Of a stretch of DNA of 64,000 nucleotides, positions 36,385-46,469 are shown in pieces. A program made the translations under genes and the position numbers. The stretch's first letter is position 1. Every line of letters begins with the position of its first letter. The stretch is from Stieleria maiorica (GTDB lineage: Bacteria > Planctomycetota > Planctomycetia > Pirellulales > Pirellulaceae), in NCBI RefSeq assembly GCF_008035925.1, contig NZ_CP036264.1:8036343-8100342 (forward strand), read 5' to 3'. The notes beneath the pieces were generated by a model that was given only the letters and a program-made list of their open reading frames with translations, searched no databases and was not told the origin of the DNA.

Positions 36385-37128
36385 ATGAATCTCATCGACC
36401 GATCATCGTCAGCCCGACGAACCGTCGGATTCGTGTTCTGCCTTTTCGGTGCCACACTGGTCCCGCTGGCCGCCCGCGCCGACGACCAGGAACGTGAATT
36501 CCGCGAACGAGAACGTGTCGAACGAAACCGTGAGGACGCCGAACAACGCGAAAGACACGAGCGTGAATTTGACGAGCGTGATCGACGGGGGCGTGAATTA
36601 CGCGGGCGTGATCCACGCGAGCGTGAAATGCACGAGCGTGAGATGCATGAGCGTGAGATGCATGAGCGTGAAATGCACGAGCGTGAGATGCACGAGCGTG
36701 AGATGCACGAGCGTGAGATGGATGAGCGTGAACGACACGAGCGTGAGATGCACGAGCGTCGCGAACACGAAGAACGCGAGCGTGACGAACATCTGCGTGC
36801 GATCGAGCGTGAGATGCATGAACTGGAGCTTCGTCGCAAACAGCTCGAGCTTCGCGCCGCCGAATTGGAACTCGAACAACGGGCTCACGAATCGATTTCC
36901 AAAGCGGACGATGCCGCCTTGGATGCGATCGAGATGGCAGCGGCGTATCTGGAACCCGAAGCGGCCGCCGATTTTCTTGGTGACACACTCGACCAGGTGA
37001 GGTCGCCCGTGGTGCAGCATCGATTGCGTCTGCAACTGGCTGAATTGCTGTTCCGCTCTGATCAGCCCGACCGTGCGACCGAACACCTGCGCGCGCTGAT
37101 CGCCCCGCCCCACCGAGGCGGCCACTGA
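36385..37128 (+). CDS. secreted Glu/Arg/His-rich repeat protein
   Basis: A 247-aa protein with a signal peptide (RRTVGFVFCLFGATLVPLAARA, cleavage about residue 35). About 100 residues of charged repeats follow, dominated by a five-residue HEREM unit (about 75-130). A probable single long helix or coiled coil comes next (HELELRRKQLELRAAELELE). The C-terminal 85 residues resemble a small alpha-helical or TPR-like domain (AAAYLEPEAAADFLGDTLDQ). The high Glu/Arg/His content could bind metal or stiffen the periplasmic part, but this is speculation. The 15-bp DNA repeat (cacgagcgtgagatg) suggests length variability. Preceded by a palindromic repeat. No operon partner. Confidence 0.85.
   Translation: MNLIDRSSSARRTVGFVFCLFGATLVPLAARADDQEREFRERERVERNREDAEQRERHEREFDERDRRGRELRGRDPREREMHEREMHEREMHEREMHEREMHEREMHEREMDERERHEREMHERREHEERERDEHLRAIEREMHELELRRKQLELRAAELELEQRAHESISKADDAALDAIEMAAAYLEPEAAADFLGDTLDQVRSPVVQHRLRLQLAELLFRSDQPDRATEHLRALIAPPHRGGH
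36610..36760. repeat. 15-bp coding repeat (HEREM units)
   Basis: About nine near-identical copies of a 15-bp unit (gagcgtgagatgcac or tgcat variants) encode consecutive HEREM pentapeptides in the secreted charged protein. Confidence 0.93.
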
Positions 37129-37276
37129 AAGACCGTGGGGAAGGCTCGCACGATAAAACAAAACCCTTCCCGCATCCGAGCGCACATTTCGCTGCAACCT
37201 TTCCGGGCCGTCGTACACGCGACGTTTCACGACGCCCCGGAAAGGACGTCGCACACCCACGGCGAAACGCGATCGC
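37129..37276. other. intergenic region between convergent genes
   Basis: Contains an imperfect inverted repeat around ctttccgggccgtcgtacac and gacgccccggaaaggacgtc (about 37199-37250), related to the ggcccggaagggcc motif seen near 6290 and 40640. It is probably a dispersed repeat that may also end both convergent transcripts. Confidence 0.5.
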
Positions 37277-39238
37277 CTACTTCCCCACCAACCGCGTGCG
37301 GGCCGCCTTCATGACGTCTTCGATCTCGACGATCCGGCTGACGTTCAGCAAGTCCGGTGCATCACGATTCCGCTCGGGCAACTGCTCCAGGTTTAGTGCA
37401 TCGATTCGATCGACAAACAGTGACGCATAAAGCCCCCAAACGGCGGCGTCTCCCGCGGCGGTGATCGAAACCGGGGCCGCTTCCAGTCGCGGAGTCTGCC
37501 GCAACGCCTGGACTGCTCGGTAAACGTCATAGACCTGCATTCCGGCGAGGGTCTGACCGAGCAGCATGAAACGGCGACGGAGATGTGTTTGTGTCCGCTC
37601 GTCGTCGGTCCAGCGAGTCGGTCCGACACCGCGCGGGACAATGTAGGCCGTGTTGCGATTAGCAGTCGTTTGCCGCAACGTTTCGGCAAGCTGCCGGTCG
37701 GGTTTCACATCGCCCACGTGATCGGGAAAGAATACCGCCAGAGCCGGCCCCCATTGTTTCCACCCGGCGTCATCCAGGACCACGACGTCGACGTGGGCGT
37801 CTGCGCCTCGGTTGGGCTGCAGCACATAGACAGGCAGCCGAAACGGCGATTGGCTGTTGAACTCGATCACCCGCGCATCCGGTATCTCCTTTGCCGCGAC
37901 CGACGTGACGTCCAAGGGCTCCGGCGAATCGGGCCATCCCCGAAAGGTGAGTTCCCGCAGTCGCTCGATCAGTGAATGGACCGCTTCGGGGGACTCCCAA
38001 TCCAGGTCCCTCGGTTCTGCTTTGGCGATAAAACTCTCGTGGATCGTCGTCACCCGTTGATCCTGCGGCAAGCTGTCGAACACTTTTAAATCGCGTTTTT
38101 CGAACAACGGCTTCGCGGCCGTTTCGATTAACGATTGATCCTCTCGCAAGAACCGGTTCATCCAGCGAAAGGCGGCGATGCGAAGTTCTTGGGTGTCCTT
38201 GTGAGGGCCTTCGGTGATTTGCAGCCCCAACTTGTCGCGGGCATCGTACAGGTCATAGATCTTTTGGACCTTCGCATAAACGTCGACGACCCCGTCGAGT
38301 GGAAAGATGCGGTCTTTGTCGGAATTCGAAATCAACAGCGGACGCGGCGCAACCAATGCGGCGACCATCGGATAATCCCAGCGATAGGTGTTGACCATGT
38401 ACATGCAATCGCAATGGCCTTCGACACATCCGTCGACCACATGGTTTTTCAGATTGGTGATCCCCGCCACCGGGACCGCCGCGGTGATTCGCTGGTCGAT
38501 CGCCGCGATCCACCACGAATACGCGCCCCCACCGCTGCGTCCGGTCACGCCGATTCGATCTCCGTCCACTTCCGCGCGCGATTGCAGATAGTCCAACGAG
38601 CGGATGCAGTTGAAGGCTTCCACACCCGCGGAAGAATAACCGCGATTGTTCCACCACCACATCTTCTCGCGATACGTTCCGTGGTGAATGCCTTCGATTT
38701 CGCCCAACTGGACCGTGTCGATAGTCAAACACACGTATCCGTTTCGCGCGAACCAGGCTCCGTGATGCTGGTAATGCGTCTTGTTTCCCAGACTCTTGCC
38801 GTCGTGCCGTTCGCCGCCGTGCCCACAGACATACAGAATTGCCGGAAGTTTGCCCTGTTGCTCATTCGGACGATACAGATTGGCCGTCACGTACAGCCCC
38901 GGCATCGACTGAAAATGCAAACGCTCGACAATGACGCCGGACTCTTCCAGCGTGCCGGTCACCACAGGTTCCAGCGGCGTCTTGGGCGGCATGGGATCCA
39001 GGCCCAACATCTCCAACAACTGACGACGGTATTCGGGACGCCGCCGGTTCCAATCCTCCAACGTCTCGATGTCGGCGAATGTCCGCTCCTCCAACTTCCG
39101 AGTCTCACCGCGAAAGTATTCGGCGATCAACCGATCGCCCGGCGTGGAGGATGATTCGACGGGTTGGGTGAATCCCGTCTCAGTAAACGCGAGCACAATC
39201 AGTAGGGCAGGAAGCAGGGCAGGAAAAAGGTATCGCAT
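37277..39238 (-). CDS. secreted alpha/beta hydrolase (acetylxylan esterase/peptidase-like)
   Basis: A 653-aa exported alpha/beta hydrolase. The signal peptide is MRYLFPALLPALLIVLAFTE... with cleavage probably near TGFTQ (about 25). The N-terminal segment LEDWNRRRPEYRRQLLEMLG is typical of planctomycete homologues. The hydrolase core has GLYVTANLYRPNEQQGKLPA, ILYVCGHGGE and the nucleophile Ser235 in GVTGRSGGGAY. Later helices include APRPLLISNSDKDRIFPLDG, with the expected acid Asp, and GPHKD with a candidate His. A second, less conserved domain covers about 430-653. It probably hydrolyses ester or peptide bonds in the periplasm; the substrate is unknown. I start at ATG 39238, the first residue of the signal peptide. 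Divergent from the lactonase gene. Confidence 0.9.
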   Translation of the reverse strand: MRYLFPALLPALLIVLAFTETGFTQPVESSSTPGDRLIAEYFRGETRKLEERTFADIETLEDWNRRRPEYRRQLLEMLGLDPMPPKTPLEPVVTGTLEESGVIVERLHFQSMPGLYVTANLYRPNEQQGKLPAILYVCGHGGERHDGKSLGNKTHYQHHGAWFARNGYVCLTIDTVQLGEIEGIHHGTYREKMWWWNNRGYSSAGVEAFNCIRSLDYLQSRAEVDGDRIGVTGRSGGGAYSWWIAAIDQRITAAVPVAGITNLKNHVVDGCVEGHCDCMYMVNTYRWDYPMVAALVAPRPLLISNSDKDRIFPLDGVVDVYAKVQKIYDLYDARDKLGLQITEGPHKDTQELRIAAFRWMNRFLREDQSLIETAAKPLFEKRDLKVFDSLPQDQRVTTIHESFIAKAEPRDLDWESPEAVHSLIERLRELTFRGWPDSPEPLDVTSVAAKEIPDARVIEFNSQSPFRLPVYVLQPNRGADAHVDVVVLDDAGWKQWGPALAVFFPDHVGDVKPDRQLAETLRQTTANRNTAYIVPRGVGPTRWTDDERTQTHLRRRFMLLGQTLAGMQVYDVYRAVQALRQTPRLEAAPVSITAAGDAAVWGLYASLFVDRIDALNLEQLPERNRDAPDLLNVSRIVEIEDVMKAARTRLVGK

Positions 39239-39419
39239 CAGTTTCGTTCTCGATGTGGATTCAACGAATGGTGCATTGCAGAGAATGCAGGCAGGAAGGC
39301 AGGGAGTTCGAATCGTTGGCAAAGCGGCGGGACGATCGCATGACGGATGATTGCCAGTCGCACCTCGGTCTTCGCCGGCGAGCTACAATGGCGGCTCCAC
39401 TGAATCTTGGAGAATCACC

Positions 39420-40550
39420 ATGCGGATCGCGGCACTATTGTATCTGTTCCTGGCCGGCACAGTGTGTTCGGCGGAGACACTTGTTTATTTCGGCACTTAC
39501 ACACGCGGAGACTCGGCCAGCGAAGGGATCTACGTTGCGAAGCTGGACGCGGAAACTGGCGCGTTGTCCCAGCCACGGTTGGCCGCCGAAGCCGACAATC
39601 CGTCGTTTGTCGCGATTGCCCCCGGCGGCAAGACGCTGTACGCCGTCTCGGAAACGCCTTTCACGGACGAGAATTCCATCGGCATCGTCTCGTATTCCAT
39701 CCTTGCTGATGGAACCCTGAAAAAGCTCAATGAGCGGTCGACGCGCGGCGGCGGGGCTTGTCACGTGGCCGTCGATCCGAGCGGCAAGTGCCTCGGCGTG
39801 GCGAACTATGGCGGTGGCAGTTGTGCCTCGTTCCCGATCAACGACGACGGCTCGATGGGCGAAATCGCGTCCTTCCACCAACACGTCGGCAGCAGCATTA
39901 ATCCGCGTCGCCAGCAGGAAGCTCACGCTCATTCGATCAATTTTAACGCCGACGGAACCCAAGCCTTCGTCGCTGATCTGGGGCTGGACCAAATCGTGAT
40001 CTACGACGTCGATTTAGAAACGGCAGCAATGACCCCTTCGAAACAACGGTCACTGAAGATGCCCGCCGGAGGAGGCCCGCGGCATTTCTGTTTCGCTGCT
40101 CAGGGAAGTGTCGCGTTTGCCAATTTGGAACTGACGTCGCAGGTCGCGTTGTTGCGTTATGACGATGCGGCAAAGTGCTTGTCGGTCCTGGACGTCGCGT
40201 CGACGCTTCCCGGCGGTCGGGCGGTCCCAGGCAACAGCACCGCGGAATGCTTGCTGCATCCCAACGGGCGAATCGGGTACGTTTCCAACCGCGGCCACAA
40301 TTCGATCGCGGTCTTCGGCATCGATGCTTCCGACGGCAACATCCGGTGGATCGAAAATGAATCCACGCGGGGCGAAATACCGCGGGGGTTCGGGATCGAT
40401 CCCGGCGGTAAATTTGTCGTCGTTGCCAATCAAAAAACAGGCAACATCGTGTCGCTGAAGATCGATCCGGCGACGGGGGCACTTTCGCCGACCGGCAGCG
40501 AGATCAACGTCGGCACTCCCGTGAATGTGCGGTTTTTGCGGCGTTTGTAA
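39420..40550 (+). CDS. exported lactonase-family seven-bladed propeller
   Basis: A 376-aa protein of the Pgl/YbhE lactonase family. A signal peptide (MRIAALLYLFLAGTVCSAE) precedes a beta-propeller starting VYFGTYTRGDSASEGIYVAK. Family blades are visible in NPSFVAIAPGGKTLYAVSE, GGACHVAVDPSGKCLGVANY, QQEAHAHSINFNADGTQAFV and GGGPRHFCF. The C-terminal STRGEIPRGFGIDPGGKFVV and GTPVNVRFL are also typical. Cytoplasmic homologues hydrolyse 6-phosphogluconolactone. An exported form, as here, is common in planctomycetes and probably acts on another lactone or is non-enzymatic. GGAG lies 7 nt before the ATG. Divergent from the alpha/beta hydrolase, 181 bp apart. Confidence 0.93.
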   Translation: MRIAALLYLFLAGTVCSAETLVYFGTYTRGDSASEGIYVAKLDAETGALSQPRLAAEADNPSFVAIAPGGKTLYAVSETPFTDENSIGIVSYSILADGTLKKLNERSTRGGGACHVAVDPSGKCLGVANYGGGSCASFPINDDGSMGEIASFHQHVGSSINPRRQQEAHAHSINFNADGTQAFVADLGLDQIVIYDVDLETAAMTPSKQRSLKMPAGGGPRHFCFAAQGSVAFANLELTSQVALLRYDDAAKCLSVLDVASTLPGGRAVPGNSTAECLLHPNGRIGYVSNRGHNSIAVFGIDASDGNIRWIENESTRGEIPRGFGIDPGGKFVVVANQKTGNIVSLKIDPATGALSPTGSEINVGTPVNVRFLRRL

Positions 40551-40724
40551 GCTGCGTCCGATTGGGGACGCGGGGGCAGACACGGTTGTACGACGTCCTT
40601 TCTAGTTCGTCGCGCAGAGCCCCACGGGCGACGGCCCGGAAGGGCCATCGTAGGTGCGAGAAAAGCATCGCCCTAAGCTGGCCGGTCCCTCAAGGCTAGA
40701 CACCAACGGTTGCCCGATTCCCAC
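40551..40724. repeat. intergenic dispersed palindrome
   Basis: Contains ggcgacggcccggaagggcc (about 40627-40646) followed by atcgta, which is the reverse complement of a segment after mfd at about 6285-6310. Probably a dispersed repeat between the convergent lactonase and cytochrome genes. Confidence 0.65.
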
Positions 40725-43700
40725 TCACCTGCGTGTGCCCAGCATCAGATAGGCGAACAGGTCGACGATTTGTTGATCCGTCATGTCTTTAAATACTTGC
40801 TCGGGCATCAGCGACGTCTTGATCGCTTTGAACTGTTCCAGATCGTTTCGCACCAGCACGACCGACTGGTCATCGGCGGTGCGGAGTGTGACCGTTTTGG
40901 GATCTTGGGCAGCCATCATCCCGGTGACGACACGGCCGTCGTCGGTCAACGCCATGTACGACTGAAACCCTTCGCGGATTTCCAGACTCGGTTCGATGAT
41001 CGCCGGCAACCAGAACTTCAAACTGCCCCGCTCGTAGCCGTCCAGCGGCGGACCGATCGTTTTCCCCTCGCCGAAAAGCTTGTGGCAGGTCCCGCACTTG
41101 GACATGAAGTGTTTTTTGCCTGCTTCGGGATCGCCGGCGGAGTGGCTCAGCAAATCCGTCAGCCGCTCGATCTCCGCGATCTTTTCGGCCGAGGAAACCG
41201 TCACGGCTTTGCCGAAGGCCTGTTCGACCCGGGCGACGAAGGTGGGATCGTCGTACGTCCGCAACCGTTGAATCACATCTTCGGGGACCTCGGGGACGCG
41301 GACGCGCCACTGGATCACCTCTTCCAACAATCGATCGGCCCAGGAGGCGCGGCTGGCCAACGTTCGACACGCCGCGGCACGCAGTCCATGTTCGCGTGAA
41401 ATCTTGCCGTAGAACGCGCCGATCAATCCGGATGCGATTCGGGCATCGTCAAAGTATGCCAGCGTCGTGATCGCCACTCGCTGGAGCGCCGGTTCCCCGG
41501 TTTCACGCCCCGTCGCCAATCGCAACAAGACATCAACGCTTTGGGTCAGGCTTAGCTCGCCAAGTGTCTGCGCGATTTCGATCCGCAGCCCCAGGTCGGT
41601 CGAGGGGTCACGCAACAATTTGATTGCCTGATCGGCCGCGCCGTCTCGGCCGCTGCGGAGGGCCAGCACCGCGCCCGACTCGCCGCGTGATTCTTGATAG
41701 GTCGACAACGCCTGGTCCAAACGTTTGGGCAACGCCGGGATCGAGCGTCCTTGAAACGCCTTTGTCAGCCCGACCAACAGGATTTCGCGCGTCGTTTCGT
41801 TCGGTGCCATCGCGACCAAGGCGTCGCAGCGGTCCATGTCGGCGGCCGTTCCCGAGGCTGCATAACGCTGCGCCAATCGGCCGAGGATGGATTGCCGTAC
41901 CAGGGGACGGTGCCAGGAGGCGTCGCTTGAAAAAAACGTCTCGATCGCGTTCCAATCATCCGCATGGGCTTCGACTGCCCACCAATACAGCAGCGGCAAA
42001 TGAGGGTCCTGCGCGTCCTCGTCACGTCGCGTCAGTCGGTCGATGATCGCCAGCCCGGTGTCACTGTCGATCCGTTTGGCCGTCGATGCGAGTTGGCTGC
42101 GGACTTGCAAATCGGTTTCGGTTTCCGCCAAGGCCACCATTTCGTGGTGGCCTTCGTGTCGATCGCCCATCAGACGTACTGCCCAACGCCGGATGTGGGG
42201 ATTGTCGTGACGCATCCAACCGCCAGCCCGCTCGGTTGACAATTCTCCCATCAGATTCAGCGCCCAAAGCGATTCCAATGATTCGGCGTGTTCCACACGT
42301 TCAACGAGCGAGGCGACTGCTTCGGGATCCTTTCGCCAGCCGAGCACCAGAGCGGCTCGACGGCGCAACCATTTGTTGGGTGAATCAAAGTGGTCGATCA
42401 GGTCCTCACTTGGCAACGTCGTCAGATCGCCCGATCGGTAAACGGGCTTGGATCCTTTGGGGCGAATTCGATAGATCCGTCCGCTGTCTTTGTGCCAATC
42501 ATCGACGGGATTGACGTGGGACAATCGGGTGTCGTACCAGTCCGCCAGATAGATCGCACCATCGGGGCCCGCGCCGGCGTAGACCGGCCGGAACCAGCGA
42601 TCATCGGTTTCAACCAGGTTCTCGACGTCTTCGGTGCGATAGGTCGATCCGTCGCGAATCAGACGGCTGTTCCAAACCAGGTTGTGCAATGAATTCGGCG
42701 CGACGATCGTCCGATCGAAGTTATCCGAGAACAAGCCGCCTTCGTAAATCATGAATGCTTGAGCGAATCGTCGCGTGTCGCCTTTCATCGGCATTCCGGT
42801 GAAATAGCCGAACGCATAGGGATTGGTCAACGGCCCGTGCTTGCCCCAGTTTTTGTCGCTGTAGCTTCCCTGCGGATAGTGATAACCGCGTTTGCTGCCG
42901 CCGTTGGTTCCCGAAAAGACCTGTCCTTTCGAATCGATTTCCACACTGAACGTGTTCCCGCCGCCTTCGGCATAAACTTCGAACACTTTCGTTTCGGGAT
43001 GATAACGCCAAATGCATTGCCCTTCGAAAGCCACGCCCTTGGTCACTTCGGAGCTGACCGTTCCCGCCGTCGTGCTGCCGTTGGCACCGTACAGCCAACC
43101 ATCGGGTCCCCACAGCAAGCTGTTGGCGACCGAGTGCGTGTCCTGTAACCCGAATCCCGACAGATGCACTTCTGGATCACCGTCGGGGATGTCATCGCCA
43201 TCGGCATCGGGATAGTGCAGCAGGTACGGCGGGTTTAAAACCCAGATGCCTTTCGGACCGACTTGAACCGAGGTCGCGATGTTTAGACCCTCGATCACGT
43301 CCTTGGCGGAATCGTACACGCCGTCGCCATCGGTATCGCTGAACACCGTGATCTTGTCCGCCCCGCGATCACCGTGCGGCGGCGGCTCGGGCACCTTGTC
43401 GTAGACCGCACGCAAGTATTGATCGAATCGCTCGACCTTCAGTCCCGCCGGATACTGGTACTGGCGATACTGCACCGCCCACATGCGGCCGCGGGAGTCC
43501 CAGGTCAGAAACAAGGGCTGGGAAAGCTCGGGCTCGTGCGCGATCAGGTCCGCTTCGACGTCGCTGCGAAGACGCAGTCGGCTGATCATCGCCTCCGGCG
43601 GCGTCAGCTCCGATTCGTCTCGTTGGGCCCCCTTTGCAGAAAACGTGCGAAAAATCTCCGCGACCTTTTCATTCCCAGCCGGGCTTTCCTCCGTCGTCGT

Positions 43701-43772
43701 CTGCGCATCCAGACTGGGGGTCAAAGGAAAGACCGCGGACCAAACCACCATCAAAAGAAACACCAAACGCAT
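40725..43772 (-). CDS. PVC-type haem-binding protein with dehydrogenase-like propeller and HEAT repeats
   Basis: A 1015-aa exported protein. The signal peptide is MRLVFLLMVVWSAVFPLTPS. A sorbosone-dehydrogenase-like propeller (about 65-480) follows, with PLFLTWDSRGRMWAVQYRQY, Ca-type DTDGDGVYD, LLWGPDGWLYGANGS and FRPVYAGAGPDGAIYLADWY. HEAT-like repeats cover about 500-850. The C-terminus is a class I c-haem domain with MSKCGTCHKLFGEG near 890 and the family tail LMPEQVFKDMTDQQIVDLFA. This order is the planctomycete PVC-type architecture; it may oxidise sugars or polyols and pass electrons to the haem, but no substrate is established. I start at ATG 43772, directly at the signal peptide; the frame is open upstream. 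Confidence 0.94.
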   Translation of the reverse strand: MRLVFLLMVVWSAVFPLTPSLDAQTTTEESPAGNEKVAEIFRTFSAKGAQRDESELTPPEAMISRLRLRSDVEADLIAHEPELSQPLFLTWDSRGRMWAVQYRQYQYPAGLKVERFDQYLRAVYDKVPEPPPHGDRGADKITVFSDTDGDGVYDSAKDVIEGLNIATSVQVGPKGIWVLNPPYLLHYPDADGDDIPDGDPEVHLSGFGLQDTHSVANSLLWGPDGWLYGANGSTTAGTVSSEVTKGVAFEGQCIWRYHPETKVFEVYAEGGGNTFSVEIDSKGQVFSGTNGGSKRGYHYPQGSYSDKNWGKHGPLTNPYAFGYFTGMPMKGDTRRFAQAFMIYEGGLFSDNFDRTIVAPNSLHNLVWNSRLIRDGSTYRTEDVENLVETDDRWFRPVYAGAGPDGAIYLADWYDTRLSHVNPVDDWHKDSGRIYRIRPKGSKPVYRSGDLTTLPSEDLIDHFDSPNKWLRRRAALVLGWRKDPEAVASLVERVEHAESLESLWALNLMGELSTERAGGWMRHDNPHIRRWAVRLMGDRHEGHHEMVALAETETDLQVRSQLASTAKRIDSDTGLAIIDRLTRRDEDAQDPHLPLLYWWAVEAHADDWNAIETFFSSDASWHRPLVRQSILGRLAQRYAASGTAADMDRCDALVAMAPNETTREILLVGLTKAFQGRSIPALPKRLDQALSTYQESRGESGAVLALRSGRDGAADQAIKLLRDPSTDLGLRIEIAQTLGELSLTQSVDVLLRLATGRETGEPALQRVAITTLAYFDDARIASGLIGAFYGKISREHGLRAAACRTLASRASWADRLLEEVIQWRVRVPEVPEDVIQRLRTYDDPTFVARVEQAFGKAVTVSSAEKIAEIERLTDLLSHSAGDPEAGKKHFMSKCGTCHKLFGEGKTIGPPLDGYERGSLKFWLPAIIEPSLEIREGFQSYMALTDDGRVVTGMMAAQDPKTVTLRTADDQSVVLVRNDLEQFKAIKTSLMPEQVFKDMTDQQIVDLFAYLMLGTRR

Positions 43773-44070
43773 CTGATTCCGCCACGTAAAAGTTAGACAT
43801 CCGGCCGATCCAGATGATAGTCGAACGGGATCGGCCGGGGGGCGACATCCGCGTTGATTGGGCAGCGGGGAACCCGAAGCCATCGCCCGATTCGCCTACC
43901 CCAGCGCCAGGAGATCGCTGCGTTGCTATCAATTCTGGCGTGAAACTGCCCTTCCACTGGTGCGACGGACTGCCGTATGTTTCACGCGCACTCAACCCGC
44001 GCGAGAGGACGTCAATCCAGCTCCTTCGATCTCGCGGGGCGAACCCCTTTCCCATGGATGGGACGAATCG
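43773..44070. other. divergent promoter region
   Basis: This 298-bp region lies between the PVC-type cytochrome and the coiled-coil gene. Long reading frames cross it on both strands, but the cytochrome's signal peptide starts at 43772 and the coiled-coil sequence begins only after 44071. I treat it as non-coding. No repeats were seen. Confidence 0.45.
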
Positions 44071-46389
44071 ATGGATGATCGCCGGCGCAACGACTACCCC
44101 ACCGCCTACACCACTGCTGCACATCCCCACGCCGCACCACCAATCACCACTTCGCCCGAACCAACACGCGCGGGCGGGCGATTTCCAGGCGAGGTTCACC
44201 GCGATTGGAGTTACGCCGACGGTCCCGGTTTCACGGCGATGCCGCATCAAACGATCAGCCCCTCGTTCGTGACAGGTACGGCTGCTGACGTCCGGTTGTA
44301 TCATGCCGAAATCGCCCGACTGAGACACCTGCTCGCATCCACACAGTCGGCGTGTGCGCAACAAGTCACTGCACTGCGGCAGCGCGGTGAGCAGGCATTT
44401 GTTCAACAACGCAATCTCCTGTCGGGACAAATCGAGTCCCTGCAACAGAAGCTCACATCCCTGCAACGAGAAAACCAACAAAGCCAGCAGAGTCACGCGC
44501 AGGAAATCGTCGGCGTCCGGAATCAACTTTCCCAAGCGCGACGTTGCGCCGAAACAGCGAACCGGCAAATCGTCGATCTGAAACAGGAGCTCGCCAACGT
44601 CGCGACCGCAGCCTCGACCGAACAACAAGAACTCCAACGTTCCTGCGAATCGATCGTCACTCGGCACCACGCCACCATCGCCGAGCACCTCGCCACGATC
44701 GAAAACCTGCAAAAGCGGGTCGACGACCAGGAGCAGATTTTGAAGCACTGGCGTGCCGCACAAGAACAAGCGGTGCAGTTGAGCGAATGGTATGAATCCG
44801 AACACGAACGCGACCGCGCTCGCTTCGCCGAACTCAGCGAGGACTTTGCGCAGTTCCGCTCGCGGACCAACGAAGAGCTAACCCTTTGCGATGACGAGAT
44901 CGCGACGCTGGAGGCAACCGCCGGGATCTTGGCAACCGATCACGAAACGGTCGAACTGATCAATGCCGACCTGGATCATCTGAACGCCAAACTGGAATCC
45001 GAACTCCAATCGTTGCAAGTCGATCTTGAATCGGTCGTCGCCCAGTCCACGCGTGACGGGCAGGAGGCTCAACGTGTCATCGAAAGGTTGCGTGGGGAAT
45101 TACATGAGGCCCGAGTGCGTCTGGGCGCGGTCTCGGAAGAGAAACAGTCCTTGATCGAGACCGTCGCCAATTTGAAGGAGACGGCGGACGATTTTGACGC
45201 GTCGCTGTTTGCCAAGGATCAAGAGATCGATGCGACCAAACGGCTCGTTGCCGAAACACAACGACAACTGGAGCAGTTGCGTCGCGAGAATGCGGGATTG
45301 GCCAGCCAGAACGACCAGATGCGAAACCGAGTTCGCGACGTCAATAACGAGGTCGAGCGGTTGCAGAGCGAGCTTGCCGACGCGAAGAATCGAGTGGAGC
45401 AAGCCGAGGCCGCGGTAGACGAACGCGAACACCAGCTGCGCGAAATTCAATCCGCCGCCCGAGCCGCGGACGCCAATGCATTGTTGAGAGCCAGCGAAGC
45501 CGAACAACAGTACGCGGTCGAACTCGAGCGGCTGGAAGCTGAACTCGCCGAACAGAAAGAATCACAGGACCATCGTTCGAATCACGAAGCCGCGGCCCAG
45601 ACTCGGATCGCGGAACTCGAAGATGCCTTGGCTGAAAGCCGTCGCGCAGTTTCGGCTTCGTCGGCCGAGAATGACCGTCTGCAGCAAACGATCGACCAGC
45701 TTGGGAGGCGAATTGCCGACCTGGAGATGGCGGCGGAGACGAAAGCCGAACAGGTCACATCGCTTCAAGCTGCGTTGGCCGACCTGCAACGCGAAGCTTC
45801 CGAGAATGAGCAAGAGAACGCTCTGCTGACCTCCGATAGCCTTGATCGAAAGCAGCAGTTGGCCGAGTTCGCCGATCGACTCGCTTCGGCACAACACACG
45901 ATCGAGCAACAACAGAAATCGCTGGACGAAAAGGAGCAACAATTGGAATCGCTCCAACAATCGCCGCCAGAGAATGAATCGGGAACGCAGACTTTGGAAG
46001 CGGTCAGGGCGGAGCTGGAAACCGAATTCCAGGCCAGGTGGTCGGCCCAAGTAAGGGAGTCGGAGCAGCACCAATTGACGCTACGCGAACGACACCATCA
46101 AAACGAATTGAATCTTCAGCGAACGATCGACGGTTTGCAGCGACAGATCCAAGAACTGGTCGATCAACGCGCGTCCTTTGAATCGCAGCAAGCCGAAGCG
46201 ACCGAGCAAATCCGAGCATTGCAGACGGAAGTTGATCATTGGGCACAGCACAAGCGTCCGATCGACGAAGTCAATCGTTTGAGCGCCGAATTATCACGCC
46301 GGATCGGTCAGCACGCGCGCGAGCGTGAAGCGTTGCTCTGGCGAATCGAGCAACTGCAAACCGTCCGAAACCTCGCCCGCGCGGCCTGA
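44071..46389 (+). CDS. long coiled-coil protein of unknown function
   Basis: A 772-aa protein. The first 80 or so residues are Pro/Thr/His-rich and probably disordered. Almost everything from about 90 to the end is a Gln/Glu/Ala/Arg-rich coiled coil with heptad-like Leu spacing (for example EIARLRHLLASTQSACAQQV, ESLQQKLTSLQRENQQSQQS and LEQLRRENAGLASQNDQMRN). No signal peptide, membrane segment or nucleotide-binding motif was seen, so it resembles the arm of an SMC-like protein without its heads. It may be a cytoskeletal or scaffold protein. The start is uncertain; I use ATG 44071, and the frame is open from before 43858. No operon partner. Confidence 0.8.
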   Translation: MDDRRRNDYPTAYTTAAHPHAAPPITTSPEPTRAGGRFPGEVHRDWSYADGPGFTAMPHQTISPSFVTGTAADVRLYHAEIARLRHLLASTQSACAQQVTALRQRGEQAFVQQRNLLSGQIESLQQKLTSLQRENQQSQQSHAQEIVGVRNQLSQARRCAETANRQIVDLKQELANVATAASTEQQELQRSCESIVTRHHATIAEHLATIENLQKRVDDQEQILKHWRAAQEQAVQLSEWYESEHERDRARFAELSEDFAQFRSRTNEELTLCDDEIATLEATAGILATDHETVELINADLDHLNAKLESELQSLQVDLESVVAQSTRDGQEAQRVIERLRGELHEARVRLGAVSEEKQSLIETVANLKETADDFDASLFAKDQEIDATKRLVAETQRQLEQLRRENAGLASQNDQMRNRVRDVNNEVERLQSELADAKNRVEQAEAAVDEREHQLREIQSAARAADANALLRASEAEQQYAVELERLEAELAEQKESQDHRSNHEAAAQTRIAELEDALAESRRAVSASSAENDRLQQTIDQLGRRIADLEMAAETKAEQVTSLQAALADLQREASENEQENALLTSDSLDRKQQLAEFADRLASAQHTIEQQQKSLDEKEQQLESLQQSPPENESGTQTLEAVRAELETEFQARWSAQVRESEQHQLTLRERHHQNELNLQRTIDGLQRQIQELVDQRASFESQQAEATEQIRALQTEVDHWAQHKRPIDEVNRLSAELSRRIGQHAREREALLWRIEQLQTVRNLARAA

Positions 46390-46469
46390 TCACATTGCAA
46401 GTCATTCGCCCTAAGGGTTGTGCGGGTGTCCGCTACGCGGCCATGGGGGAACAGCTGGGGACAGCGGTT
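46390..46469. terminator. possible bidirectional terminator
   Basis: Between the convergent coiled-coil and sulfotransferase genes lies a hairpin, ggttctacactgattgtagaacc (about 46464-46486), overlapping the end of the sulfotransferase gene. It has no long T tract, so rho-independent termination is only a possibility. Confidence 0.4.
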
